Part shown: positions 18,878-27,949 of the stretch, in pieces
Layout: the number at the start of each line of letters is the position of its first letter
How positions within the stretch are numbered: the stretch's first letter is position 1
Assembly: GCA_027067965.1 (NCBI GenBank)
Contig: JAMOUV010000007.1
Coordinates: 1 to 64,000, forward strand
Direction of reading: 5' to 3'
DNA: 64,000 nucleotides
DNA from: Flavobacteriales bacterium
GTDB lineage: Bacteria; Bacteroidota; Bacteroidia; Flavobacteriales; Flavobacteriaceae
The notes under the pieces: model-generated
Seen by the model: the letters and a program-made list of their open reading frames with translations, nothing else
Database searches by the model: none
Told to the model about the DNA's origin: nothing
Made by a program: the position numbers and the translations under genes

Positions 18878-20584
18878 TTATTCCTTAATAAATCTAATCA
18901 GGGCTTTTCTACCATGCGTACCGGTGATTTTTAGCAAATAAATCCCGGTTTTTAGCCGGCTTACATCCATCTGTCCGGTAAATCGATCGGAACGCATAAT
19001 TACTTTGCCCGTTAAATCGACAATTTCCACACTTTTCACTTCTACACCTTCGGAAGTGGTAATATTTAACCGTGTACTAACCGGATTGGGATATATCTTA
19101 ATCCGGCGCTTAAATACTTCGTCCACTGCCACGCCATTGGTTACGTACAATGGCACGCACACTACATTATTATCTTCACTGCTTTCGGTAACGTCATTCA
19201 TATAATCTGCTACAAACAATACGTAATATTGTCCTTGGGCAATCGAAGAAGGAATAGTTAAGGTTTCCGTTTCCACTTCCGTTCTTTGATTGGCATTTAT
19301 CGAGGAGGTAGAATTCCCCAAATAAGTATCGCTTGCGTCTTGGGTACAATCACTCGAAAGATAATATCCTACTTTGACGTCGGGCACATTAGTGGAAGTA
19401 CCGGCATAATATTGTTTAACATAAGTGTTAATGGTGTTTCCCGCCTCTACGGTATCGCCACTTGTAATTAATGCATTGTTCAACGAAATATCATCCGGAA
19501 TAGTACCAGAAGGGCAATGTACAAAAATATCATAAGCACTTCCGCTGCCATCGTCGGCATCGACCACGACATAATAAGTATGTCCGGCTTGGGCATTGGT
19601 CAAATAAGCGGATGAGGAATTTACCGTACCCGAGCAAGAAGCGGGATCGCAATCGGTTAAAATATATACATCCAAATCGCCGGTAAAACCGGATACGGTT
19701 ACCGCCAAATTACCGTCTTGCGACGGCGTTACGGTGTGGACGCGTTCGGGGCCGGTTTCGGTCCAACCGTTACATGCATACGAATAAACGCGCGACGAAT
19801 CGGTAGAAGGGCCGCCGTGATATAAATCGCCGCACTGAAGAGCCACGGCCGAACTACAATCCAAGGTAACCGTATTTCCGCCTCCGCCACCTCCTTGGGC
19901 CAAATCATTCAATTGATCGGAAGTTCCGTTAAACACATCCAAATCCACATCGCCGTTGATTCCCGGCACATTGCCCGTCCAAGAAAATTGCTTGAAAAGC
20001 CAAGTGGTCCAATGTCCCAAATTATCCGGCGGATTGGTATTGCCGTCCGGTTCTGCTATCCATAAACCGTATGAGTTCAAAGAAGATTGCAAATAATTGG
20101 TGTAGCGCCCGTTGGTATAAATAATAGGTTTCACCCCGGTGCTGTCTTCGACCACTTGCAACCAAGTCCTAACCCACTCGGTCAATTGTTGTGAAGTATA
20201 TAAATCTTGTAAATCCGTCGATGAATTGGGGTCTTCCAAATCCAAAACGGGGGGCAACCATCCGGCTCCTATATAACTTCTTGCTACTTGAACAAAATGC
20301 CGGGCTTCATCTACCGCCGAATTATTGTCGGGACGGGCAAAATGATAGGCCCCCATCAACACCCCTGCATTATGGCCATTAACCATATTACTTACAAACA
20401 TCGGGTCATTATAAGTTACCCCTTCGGTGGCCTTGACAAATGCAAAAACCTTTCCGGACGCATAAACGGCCGACCAATTGATATTACCCTGATGATGGGA
20501 CACATCAACTCCTTGGGGTTGTTGGGCATTTAAAACGAACGATAATAATATAAAAAGTCCCGGAATAATTTTCTTGTTTATCAT
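18878..20584 (-). CDS. Secreted GH25 lysozyme with CARDB-like and type IX sorting domains
   Basis: 568 residues. Signal peptide 1-20 (ending VLNAQQ). GH25 muramidase domain ~24-225 with catalytic-site residues Asp27 (GVDVSHHQG) and the acidic cluster DLED (115-118). A Gly-rich linker is followed by a PPC-like domain (~240-355, DLDVYILTDCD) and a CARDB-like domain (~365-475, NNALITSGDTVEAGNTIN). The C-terminal ~75 residues are a type A T9SS sorting domain (IYPNPVSTRLNI, GKVI, KTGIYLLKI). The protein should be exported through type IX secretion and cleave peptidoglycan outside the cell, for nutrition or competition. Confidence 0.92.
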   Translation of the reverse strand: MINKKIIPGLFILLSFVLNAQQPQGVDVSHHQGNINWSAVYASGKVFAFVKATEGVTYNDPMFVSNMVNGHNAGVLMGAYHFARPDNNSAVDEARHFVQVARSYIGAGWLPPVLDLEDPNSSTDLQDLYTSQQLTEWVRTWLQVVEDSTGVKPIIYTNGRYTNYLQSSLNSYGLWIAEPDGNTNPPDNLGHWTTWLFKQFSWTGNVPGINGDVDLDVFNGTSDQLNDLAQGGGGGGNTVTLDCSSAVALQCGDLYHGGPSTDSSRVYSYACNGWTETGPERVHTVTPSQDGNLAVTVSGFTGDLDVYILTDCDPASCSGTVNSSSAYLTNAQAGHTYYVVVDADDGSGSAYDIFVHCPSGTIPDDISLNNALITSGDTVEAGNTINTYVKQYYAGTSTNVPDVKVGYYLSSDCTQDASDTYLGNSTSSINANQRTEVETETLTIPSSIAQGQYYVLFVADYMNDVTESSEDNNVVCVPLYVTNGVAVDEVFKRRIKIYPNPVSTRLNITTSEGVEVKSVEIVDLTGKVIMRSDRFTGQMDVSRLKTGIYLLKITGTHGRKALIRFIKE

Positions 20585-20609
20585 GGCGGAATTTTAAGTC
20601 GTATAACGA

Positions 20610-21353
20610 TTATTTATATTTGAGTTGCGAAAGAACTTTTTCTATTATTTCATCTCCCGGGCCGTCTCCTTTGGCGTCGCGGAAATAAAGTTCATATAAT
20701 TCATCTCCTTTCTTCCACACGGCAAAATAGACCTTAGCCGGCGGATTCAGGATATGACCTTTGCCGTCCGTTTTACGCTCCGAAACGCCTTTCATAATTT
20801 CCATGCCGTTGATATGCAATTTTTCGGCTTTTAAACTGAAATTTCCTTCTTTTTTTCGAAATTGTTGCACATAAAAATCATAAATCGCACCGGCATGACG
20901 TGCAGGATACTGCTTAATCACCAATTCGTCACCGGTTTCTTCATCAATAAATCTTATTTCGGTGTTCAATAAATTTTTATTCCTGTCATATGCCTTAATG
21001 GGTTGGCCGTTCATGTGCATTGCTTCGGGAATAGCCAAACTCAAATTCAAATCTTTCAAGTAAACGGGTTTTAAAACCATCTGTGCTTCGGCGGTTTCGG
21101 CGGGAACTTGTTTTTTTTCTTTCTTCACTTCGGCCGAATTTTTATCCGCTTCTTCGATTTTTGCATCCTGCGAAGATTTTATGACTTCCTCTTCGGCAGA
21201 TGTCTTTTGCTCTTCGGATGCCCGATTTTTCGAAGGGGTGGCCGTATTCACTTTTTCCCGTACCGTCGATTCGGCATGGTTCGACACACTGTTTTCATGG
21301 CAAGAAATGAATAAAAACAATAAAACCGGTAGTAAAACGATTGATTTTTTCAT
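20610..21353 (-). CDS. Lipoprotein with charged linker, unknown function
   Basis: 247 residues. Lipobox FLFISC (Cys18). Residues ~22-90 are a low-complexity Glu/Lys/Ala-rich stretch, probably a flexible spacer from the membrane. The remaining ~150 residues look folded (LNLSLAIPEAMHMNGQPIKAYDRN, then LHINGMEIMKGVSERK). No family is recognised. It lies 25 nt upstream of the lysozyme gene and may share its transcript. Confidence 0.75.
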   Translation of the reverse strand: MKKSIVLLPVLLFLFISCHENSVSNHAESTVREKVNTATPSKNRASEEQKTSAEEEVIKSSQDAKIEEADKNSAEVKKEKKQVPAETAEAQMVLKPVYLKDLNLSLAIPEAMHMNGQPIKAYDRNKNLLNTEIRFIDEETGDELVIKQYPARHAGAIYDFYVQQFRKKEGNFSLKAEKLHINGMEIMKGVSERKTDGKGHILNPPAKVYFAVWKKGDELYELYFRDAKGDGPGDEIIEKVLSQLKYK

Positions 21354-21372
21354 GATAAATGATGCTATTAAT

Positions 21373-21380
21373 CAAATATA
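21373..21380 (-). promoter_or_regulatory. Minus-strand promoter -7 element (TATATTTG)
   Basis: CAAATATA on the plus strand. It lies 20 nt before the lipoprotein ATG and could drive the lipoprotein-lysozyme pair. Confidence 0.55.
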
Positions 21381-21698
21381 AATAAAATTCGGCTGAAAAT
21401 GAAGGGATTTTGTTTGAAATGAAAGAAAAAGAAAATTAAACAACTCTAAAAGCCCCTTCTAAATTGATCCGAAATTCATGGAGGACATATTTTAATTGTA
21501 TAACCAAATTAATTTTAAATTTAAAAAATAATTTTTTCTCGTTAAAGTATTTATTCTCTCTAAAAAGAATGTAAACAAATATAAAAACTTGTTGTGCAGA
21601 AAATATCGTTGTACCGGAATATCATTTTTATCATTTATTAATTGTTTATACTTTTTATTTTTATCATATAAAAATTTTATTTGTTAAAAAATTTTTTT

Positions 21699-21706
21699 TA
21701 ATTTTG
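21699..21706 (+). promoter_or_regulatory. Promoter -7 element (TAATTTTG)
   Basis: Perfect TAnnTTTG 16 nt before the ATG at 21722. It overlaps an alternative TTG start at 21704 and so rules against it. The upstream ~300 bases (21381-21698) are AT-rich with no gene. Confidence 0.5.
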
Positions 21707-21721
21707 AAAAAAAAGAATGCC

Positions 21722-22177
21722 ATGAAAATTCGAAATTTATTATTTATTGCACTTAGCATCGGTTTTATCCTCACATCATGCATTAGACCGAAACCGACAT
21801 ACGAAGACCCGGCTAAATTTCTTTACGGCATTTGGAGGAGTAGCCGGATGGATTACTATAATTTATATAATGATACGCTACTCGGGATTGATACCTTACG
21901 GAACGTAATAGTAGTTTTCCAAAAAGAAGATAGGAAATGTAAAATATATGATGGGAATCGTCTCGTTTTTTCAGGCCCATGGTCTTATATACCCGAAGAA
22001 AAAGAAATTCGTTTGGAATATACAGTGGATCATGAAATAGATTTTTTTCTTATCTCATGGACGACTACCCATTATGTTGTGTGGGACGTTTTAGAACTTA
22101 CAGAGTCCTTTTTGAAAATAAAAGATATCAATAAGACCTACGGATATTATACTATTGCACATTTTCATAAAGAATAA
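21722..22177 (+). CDS. Small lipoprotein, unknown
   Basis: 151 residues from the ATG at 21722, chosen because the TTG at 21704 falls in the promoter. Lipobox FILTSC. The mature part starts IRPKPTYEDPAKFLYGIWRSSRMDYY; the alternating pattern of a strand-rich fold (GIWRSS, VVFQKEDRKCKIYDGN, EIRLEYTVD) recalls lipocalin-like lipoproteins, but this is a weak impression. Single gene between two minus-strand units. Confidence 0.7.
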   Translation: MKIRNLLFIALSIGFILTSCIRPKPTYEDPAKFLYGIWRSSRMDYYNLYNDTLLGIDTLRNVIVVFQKEDRKCKIYDGNRLVFSGPWSYIPEEKEIRLEYTVDHEIDFFLISWTTTHYVVWDVLELTESFLKIKDINKTYGYYTIAHFHKE

Positions 22178-22227
22178 ATTACCCCTGGACTAAATAGATG
22201 AAAAATTTCAGAACAGCGTATAATTTA

Positions 22228-23217
22228 TTAAATCCCTTGTTTCCAAATCGCCTTTAGCATCACGAATTTTCCCTTGAAATAATTTTTTAAAAACCGGGGC
22301 TTCCTTTCCCGGTAGTATTTTTTAAAAACGCGATAAAAAGCAAAATGCGCCTTGGCTATGGCCCAAGTATGGGCCGGCTTGAATTTCAATAAATAAACTG
22401 CGCCGGTTAAACCGTCCAATATCAAACGGGAAAAGATGACAGGAAACAATTTTCCCGGGGGCAAATTTTTCAAAAGCATAATCAAATTGTTGCGAAAATT
22501 CAAATATGTCTTAAACGGATTTCCGTAACTCAAATTCCCTCCCCCTACATGAAAAACAGTAGCGCGCGGTGTGTAAACCAACTTGTAACCTTGTCTTCTC
22601 ATACGCCATGCCCAATCTACTTCTTCCTGATGAGCGAAAAAATACTCGTCAAAACCGCCCGATTGCAAAAACACGTCTTTTTTCACCGCCATACATGCGC
22701 CCGAAGCCCAATGGATTTCCTTTTCGCGGTCATATTGACCTTCATCCCGTTCGGTTTGCCAAGCCAAACGGCCGTCGCAATAGGGATAACCCAAATTATC
22801 GATAAAACCGCCCGCCGCTCCGGCATATTCAAAAAATTCTTTGCGATTGTAATCTTTTATTTTCGGCTGCACGGCTACAATTTTTTTGTTCGAGTCCAAG
22901 GTTTCTACCAAAGCCGAAAGCCAATTATCGGTTACTTCCACATCGGTATTTAATAAAACCACGATATCTTCATCTATTTGATTGAGGCCCCGGTTATATC
23001 CGCCCGCAAAGCCGTAATTCTTGACCAAACCGATTATTTTTACCTCCGGAAAATGCTTCCTTACCCATTCCACCGACCCGTCCGAGGAACGATTGTCTAT
23101 CATATAAATCTTAGCATCCGGCGTCTTATCCACCAATACCGGCAGAAATTTTTCCAACCATTTTTTTCCGTTCCAATTCAATAAGGCGACGGCGGTATGT
23201 GCTACGTTATTATTCAA
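22228..23217 (-). CDS. Family 2 glycosyltransferase
   Basis: 329 residues; TTG start at 23217, in an 8-nt overlap with the upstream gene. GT2 features: AVALLNWNGKKWLEKFL, MIDNRSSDGSVEWV, NYGFAGGYNRGL, the DxD-like VLLNTDVEV, and HWASGACMAVKKDVFLQSGGFDEYFFAHQEEVDWAWR. This is the rhamnosyltransferase-like (WbbL/RfbF) subgroup, probably for surface polysaccharide. Last gene of a metK-lysS-HsdR_N-GT2 run. Confidence 0.9.
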   Translation of the reverse strand: MNNNVAHTAVALLNWNGKKWLEKFLPVLVDKTPDAKIYMIDNRSSDGSVEWVRKHFPEVKIIGLVKNYGFAGGYNRGLNQIDEDIVVLLNTDVEVTDNWLSALVETLDSNKKIVAVQPKIKDYNRKEFFEYAGAAGGFIDNLGYPYCDGRLAWQTERDEGQYDREKEIHWASGACMAVKKDVFLQSGGFDEYFFAHQEEVDWAWRMRRQGYKLVYTPRATVFHVGGGNLSYGNPFKTYLNFRNNLIMLLKNLPPGKLFPVIFSRLILDGLTGAVYLLKFKPAHTWAIAKAHFAFYRVFKKYYRERKPRFLKNYFKGKFVMLKAIWKQGI

Positions 23218-23662
23218 AACCGGGTAATTGATTTATAAAGTCGATTTTATTGTCCTTTATCGCACAAATATAATGCTTCATGCCGTTTGTCAATAGCAAA
23301 TAGGGTGCATTTAAATTTTTATTGTAAATCAAGGCCTGATGGAGTGTTTCTTCATTTATTTTTACACCGGGACGCTTGCATTCGACCAATAAAAACGGCC
23401 GGTTTTTCCGATCGAAAACCACAATATCGAACCGCTTGGCCATACGATTTATTTTAAGTTGGCGTTCTACCGCAATTAATTCGGACGGATAAGATTCCGT
23501 TTCCAACCAAGCAATGACATGTTGGCGCACCCATTCTTCGGGCGTCAAGACAATGTATTTTTTTCTTCTTTTATCCCAGAATAAATATTTGTCTCCCTCG
23601 GCTTTCCATTTTAACCGCGGCGATACCGGAAAATTCAATGAGGGAAATTCTTCCTTGGACAT
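23210..23662 (-). CDS. HsdR N-terminal (nuclease-fold) domain protein
   Basis: 150 residues. It carries the PD-(D/E)XK-type pattern of the type I restriction enzyme R-subunit N-terminal domain: KRFDIVVFDRKNRPFLLVECKRPGVKI (Asp, then E-x-K), then HQALIYNKNLNAPYLLLTNGMKHY. It is a stand-alone domain with no helicase and no HsdS/HsdM neighbours, as I recall for a widespread Bacteroidota protein of unknown role. Its ATG shares a base with the lysS stop (TGATG). Confidence 0.85.
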   Translation of the reverse strand: MSKEEFPSLNFPVSPRLKWKAEGDKYLFWDKRRKKYIVLTPEEWVRQHVIAWLETESYPSELIAVERQLKINRMAKRFDIVVFDRKNRPFLLVECKRPGVKINEETLHQALIYNKNLNAPYLLLTNGMKHYICAIKDNKIDFINQLPGFE

Positions 23663-25365
23663 CAGCCGCGCTTTTCTATTTTTAATTGTTCTCCGTCTTT
23701 ATAAATATCAACCAATCCTTTGGCTTTCAGTGCTTTGACGGCTTTGTCCCATTTTTTATTACTCAATCCCGAGCGGGCCTTAATTTCATTTAAATCGGCC
23801 GGTTCGTCTTTCAACAATTCATACACGGTTTTTTCGGTTTCCGAAAGTTCCGGTTTCTTTTTTTCGGGACGCATCTGCGGAAAAAATATCACTTCCTGAA
23901 TACTGTCGTTTCCGGTCAAAAGCATGGTGAGCCGGTCGATGCCGATGCCGATGCCGGCCGTGGGGGGCATGCCGTATTCCAAGGCACGCACAAAGTCATA
24001 ATCGATATACATGGCTTCGTCGTCGCCCTTTTCGGAGAGTTTCAGTTGTTCTTTGAAACGCTCCAATTGATCGATGGGGTCGTTCAGTTCGGAATAGGCG
24101 TTGGCAATTTCTTTTCCGTTGACAATCAACTCAAAACGCTCGGTCAAGCCGGGTTTGCTCCGGTGTTTTTTGGTCAAAGGCGACATTTCCACCGGATAAT
24201 CGATAATAAAAGTAGGTTGGATATAATGTTTTTCGGCAAATTCTCCGAAAATTTCGTCTATCAGTTTTCCTTTGCCCATGGTTTCGTCCACTTCCAAATC
24301 CAATTTTTTGGCTATTTCCCGGATTTCTTCTTCGGATTTTCCGTATAAATCGTAGCCCGTATGTTCTTTGATGGCGTCCAAAATGGGCACCCGCGGATAG
24401 GGCGCTTTGAAATCGATTATTTTATCACCGAATTTTACCTTGGTATCGCCGTTGTTTACTTCCTTCACCACATGTTCCAATAATTTTTCCGTAAAATCCA
24501 TCATCCAGTTGTAATCCTTGTAAGGCACATAGAGTTCCATGACGGTAAACTCGGGATTGTGGGTGCGATCCATACCTTCGTTGCGAAAATCTTTGGCAAA
24601 TTCATATACGCCGTCAAAACCGCCCACAATCAAGCGTTTGAGATATAATTCGTTGGCTATTCTCAGGTAGAGGGGAATATCCAGCGTGTTGTGGTGGGTC
24701 ACAAACGGACGCGCAGCGGCACCTCCGGGAATGGGCTGCAGAATAGGCGTTTCGACTTCCAGAAATCCGTAGCGGTCGAAAAATTTACGCATGGCATTGA
24801 TAATCTTGCTGCGCTTGATAAAGGTTTCCTTCACTCGGTCGTTTACGATTAAATCCACATAACGTTGGCGGTAGCGTAATTCGGGATCGGAAAAGGCGTC
24901 GTGTACCTTGCCTTCCGCATCGACTTTTACTACGGGAAGCGGGCGCAATGCCTTGGACAATACCTTCATTTCCTTTACATTAATCGTAATCTCACCCATT
25001 TTGGTCTTAAACACTTCACCGCATACACCGATGATATCGCCCAAGTCCAATAATTTTTTGAATACTACATTATAAAGTGTCTTGTCCTCACCGGGACAAA
25101 GTTCGTCGCGGTTAAAATACAATTGTATGCGACCTTGTCCGTCTTTCAATTCGGCAAAGGACGCCTTACCCATAATGCGCCGGCTCATGATGCGACCGGC
25201 CAAACACACGTTTTTTCCTTCGTATTTTTCGTAATTTTCCTTAATATCTTTGGAAGTGGCCGTTACTTCGAACGACTCTGCGGGATAAGGTTCAATGCCC
25301 AATTCCCTTAATTTTTTCAAGGATTCTCTTCTAACTATTTCTTGTTCGGATAATGGCATGGTCAT
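23662..25365 (-). CDS. lysS: Lysyl-tRNA synthetase, class II
   Basis: 567 residues. OB-fold anticodon-binding domain ~50-160 ([21 protein letters not shown]). Class II catalytic motifs: motif 2 near [24 protein letters not shown] and motif 3 [15 protein letters not shown]. It charges tRNA-Lys in the cytoplasm. After the usual end ([10 protein letters not shown]) there is a ~60-residue extension that reads like a winged helix ([22 protein letters not shown]), which I recall as common in Bacteroidota LysS. Three nt from metK. Confidence 0.96.
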   Translation of the reverse strand: MTMPLSEQEIVRRESLKKLRELGIEPYPAESFEVTATSKDIKENYEKYEGKNVCLAGRIMSRRIMGKASFAELKDGQGRIQLYFNRDELCPGEDKTLYNVVFKKLLDLGDIIGVCGEVFKTKMGEITINVKEMKVLSKALRPLPVVKVDAEGKVHDAFSDPELRYRQRYVDLIVNDRVKETFIKRSKIINAMRKFFDRYGFLEVETPILQPIPGGAAARPFVTHHNTLDIPLYLRIANELYLKRLIVGGFDGVYEFAKDFRNEGMDRTHNPEFTVMELYVPYKDYNWMMDFTEKLLEHVVKEVNNGDTKVKFGDKIIDFKAPYPRVPILDAIKEHTGYDLYGKSEEEIREIAKKLDLEVDETMGKGKLIDEIFGEFAEKHYIQPTFIIDYPVEMSPLTKKHRSKPGLTERFELIVNGKEIANAYSELNDPIDQLERFKEQLKLSEKGDDEAMYIDYDFVRALEYGMPPTAGIGIGIDRLTMLLTGNDSIQEVIFFPQMRPEKKKPELSETEKTVYELLKDEPADLNEIKARSGLSNKKWDKAVKALKAKGLVDIYKDGEQLKIEKRG

Positions 25366-25368
25366 ATT

Positions 25369-26676
25369 TTATTTTAAATCGAAAATTTGTTTTATTTCAT
25401 CAATTAAATCCAATTTCTCCCAAGTAAATAACTCCACTTCCTTTTCGGTTATTTCTTCTTGTTTTTTCTCGTAATTGTATTGCTTAAAACGCTTAATCGT
25501 TTTGCGAGGTTTCCGGCCGAAATGTCCGTATGCGGCGGTTTCGGCAAAAACCGGTTCACGCAATTTCAAACGGTCTTCGATGGCTTGCGGAGTAAGTTTA
25601 AAATTCTCCAATAATTTTTCACCGATTTCGGCGTCGGTAAGCGACACCTTCGATGTGCCGTAAGTATTTACATAAATATTGATAGGTTGAGCCACCCCGA
25701 TGGCATAAGAAACCTGAATCAAAATTTCTCTTGCCACGCCGGCCGCTACCATATTTTTGGCCAAATGGCGTACGGCATAAGCCGCCGAACGGTCCACTTT
25801 GGAAGGGTCTTTGCCCGAAAAGGCACCGCCCCCGTGGGCGCCGCGTCCGCCGTAAGTATCCACTATAATTTTACGGCCGGTCAATCCCGAATCACCGTGA
25901 GGTCCGCCGATAACAAACTTTCCCGTCGGATTGACCAATAAATTCTCGGGGTCGAAACGCTCGAGCATGCCGGCAATATCTTTTCCGAATGCGTCTTTCA
26001 ATCGGGGAAAAACATATCGCAAAATATCTTGCTTAATTGTTTCTTGCATCCGGCGTTCGGCTTCTTTCGGATCGAATCCGGACTTGATAAATTCATCATG
26101 TTGCAATGAAATCACTATGGTATGAATACCTACCGGGCGGTGGTTTTCATCATATTCCACCGTGACTTGCGATTTGCCGTCGGGACGCAAATAAGGCATT
26201 ACATTTGTTTGCTTACGGATAAAGGATATGATTTCCATAATTTTATGCGCCATGGCAATGGGCAAAGGCATCAATTCCTCCGTCTCATCCACAGCATAGC
26301 CGAACATCATACCTTGATCACCCGCTCCTTGTTCGCCTTCTTCGCGAATAACGCCCTGGGCAATATCTTCGGATTGGTCATGAATGGCGGACAAAACGCC
26401 TAAAGATTTATAAGAAAAATAATAATCGTCTTTGGTATAACCGATATTTTTTATGGTTTCGCGGGCTACATTTTGCACATCCACATAGGTCTTACTTTTT
26501 ACTTCGCCTACAATAATCACTTGTCCCGTGGTGACCAATGTTTCCACGGCCACATGCGCTTCCGAATCAAATGCCAAAAAACGATCCAAAATTTGATCCG
26601 AAATTTGATCGGCTATTTTATCGGGATGTCCTTCCGAAACGGATTCGGAAGTAAACAAATAATGATTTTTTTGCAT
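25369..26676 (-). CDS. metK: S-adenosylmethionine synthetase
   Basis: 435 residues. It makes S-adenosylmethionine from ATP and methionine. Signature motifs: [21 protein letters not shown] at the start, [12 protein letters not shown], and [19 protein letters not shown]. Ends with a ~35-residue Glu/Lys-rich extension. First gene of the metK-lysS-HsdR_N-GT2 run. Confidence 0.97.
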   Translation of the reverse strand: MQKNHYLFTSESVSEGHPDKIADQISDQILDRFLAFDSEAHVAVETLVTTGQVIIVGEVKSKTYVDVQNVARETIKNIGYTKDDYYFSYKSLGVLSAIHDQSEDIAQGVIREEGEQGAGDQGMMFGYAVDETEELMPLPIAMAHKIMEIISFIRKQTNVMPYLRPDGKSQVTVEYDENHRPVGIHTIVISLQHDEFIKSGFDPKEAERRMQETIKQDILRYVFPRLKDAFGKDIAGMLERFDPENLLVNPTGKFVIGGPHGDSGLTGRKIIVDTYGGRGAHGGGAFSGKDPSKVDRSAAYAVRHLAKNMVAAGVAREILIQVSYAIGVAQPINIYVNTYGTSKVSLTDAEIGEKLLENFKLTPQAIEDRLKLREPVFAETAAYGHFGRKPRKTIKRFKQYNYEKKQEEITEKEVELFTWEKLDLIDEIKQIFDLK

Positions 26677-26689
26677 GAAAAATTTTTTA

Positions 26690-26697
26690 CAAAAATA
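26690..26697 (-). promoter_or_regulatory. Minus-strand promoter -7 element (TATTTTTG) of metK operon
   Basis: CAAAAATA on the plus strand, 14 nt before the metK ATG; matches TAnnTTTG. Confidence 0.55.
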
Positions 26698-26806
26698 CCA
26701 ATAAAAAAAGAAAAGCGAGGGGAGTTCAGAAAATAATTCGGGAGTTGGGAATTAGGTTTATTATTTTTGAGGGTTTTGTCACGACTTTCGGTCAAAAAGC
26801 CCACGC

Positions 26807-27036
26807 TGCCGCGCGAACTTCTTCATACGTTGCCGCGCGAATCTTTTTCGCGTGGTAAGTAATTCCTCCCCAGTTGCCGCACGAATCCTTTCGCATGGCA
26901 AATAATTCCCCATGTTGCCGCGCGAATCCTTTCGCGTGGCAAATAATTCCAAGCTGCTGCGCGAATCCTTTCGCGTGGCAAACAATTCCAATCTGCCGCG
27001 CGAATCCTTTCGCGTAGCAAATAATTCCTCATCCAT
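26807..27036. repeat. REP-like palindromic repeat cluster, left of the RAYT gene
   Basis: One partial and five full units of about 38-48 bp, all in the same orientation. The unit core is GCCGCGCGAATCCTTTCGCG followed by TGGCAAATAATTCC and a short variable tail. Each core contains the stem CGCGAA/TTCGCG with a 4-nt loop. One unit has CGCACGAA paired with TTTCGCATG, which shifts the match but keeps the hairpin. No unique spacers, so not a CRISPR. Confidence 0.85.
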
Positions 27037-27598
27037 AATATTCAAACTTTATTATACCTTCAAGCAGGCCTTGACCACCACTATAATCTATTGCACTACT
27101 ATAAAGATAATCTTCCGGCCGGAAAACCAAACCCGCTTTAACCGGATTATAGTGTATATATCTGATTTTTTTATAAATTACTTTATTACTCCATAATTCT
27201 ATCGGATGATTATCATGACGCCAAAATTGATAATGCTTTACGTTGCTTGATTTTTTTGCCGCTTCCGAAAAAACATTTAAAAGCATATTTTTCCTACTTT
27301 CTTTAGGATTATTTTTAATGGCTTTTACGATTTCATTGCTTGTAAAACGTTTTATGTCTCCCAATATTTGTTCAGGTTTCAAGCCGGAAACACTTCTAAA
27401 AATCAAATGAACATGATTAGGCATAATACACCAAGCAATGATTTCCATTCCTTTGTGTTTTTGACTAAAACGTAAGCTATCCAACACTATTTCTTTGTAA
27501 TGATTTTGCGTAAATACATCTAACCAATTTACAACGGCAAAACTCACAAAATATAAACCGTCAGGATTCCGAAATTTATAATTTCTACTCAAGTTCAA
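27029..27598 (-). CDS. REP-associated tyrosine transposase (RAYT, Y1_Tnp/HUH)
   Basis: 189 residues, TTG start. HUH motif His62-Val-His64 in WCIMPNHVHLIF, and the C-terminal catalytic-Tyr region IRYIHYNPVKAGLV (Tyr147/Tyr150), diagnostic of the TnpA-REP branch of IS200/IS605-like enzymes. In other bacteria these single-copy enzymes bind and cleave REP hairpins and are thought to spread them. Both flanks carry clusters of palindromic repeats in this window, the expected REP/RAYT arrangement. The stop codon falls inside the last left-hand unit. Confidence 0.93.
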   Translation of the reverse strand: MNLSRNYKFRNPDGLYFVSFAVVNWLDVFTQNHYKEIVLDSLRFSQKHKGMEIIAWCIMPNHVHLIFRSVSGLKPEQILGDIKRFTSNEIVKAIKNNPKESRKNMLLNVFSEAAKKSSNVKHYQFWRHDNHPIELWSNKVIYKKIRYIHYNPVKAGLVFRPEDYLYSSAIDYSGGQGLLEGIIKFEYYG

Positions 27599-27663
27599 GT
27601 TTTTAGTACATCAAAAATACATTATTTATATAATTTGAAAGATCTTGAAAGATATTCCCCACG

Positions 27664-27917
27664 TTACCGCGCGAAGTGATTCGCGCGGGAACAAGGGGTG
27701 GAATTCGCGCGGGAACAGATGGGACTAATTTCTTCATACGTTGCCGCGCGAATCCTTTCGCGTGGCAAACAATTCCAATCTACCGCGCGAATCCTTTCGC
27801 GTGGCAAATAATTCCTCCCCAGTTGCCGCGCGAATCTTTCGCGTGTCAAATAATTCCAAGCTGCCGCGCGAATCTTTCGCGTGTCAAATAATTCCAAGCT
27901 GCCGCGCGAATCCCCTT
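27664..27917. repeat. REP-like palindromic repeat cluster, right of the RAYT gene
   Basis: Two diverged units at 27664-27720 (CGCGCGAAGTGATTCGCGCG type), then four regular units and one partial unit, in the same orientation as the left cluster. The last three regular units have the variant GCGTGTCAAATAATTCC. The consensus is shared with the left cluster down to the variable tails (AATTCCAAGC, AATTCCAATC, AATTCCTCCCCAG). Confidence 0.85.
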
Positions 27918-27949
27918 AGAAATGAGATATTTTTAAATCGTAAACTCCC

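Noticed and set aside
26779-27045. Frames through the left REP cluster with repeated peptide units
   Set aside because: The peptide repeat only reflects translation of the palindromic DNA repeats.
26807-27917. CRISPR array
   Set aside because: Units are joined end to end with short shared tails, not unique spacers of fixed length; no cas genes; a RAYT gene explains the repeats.
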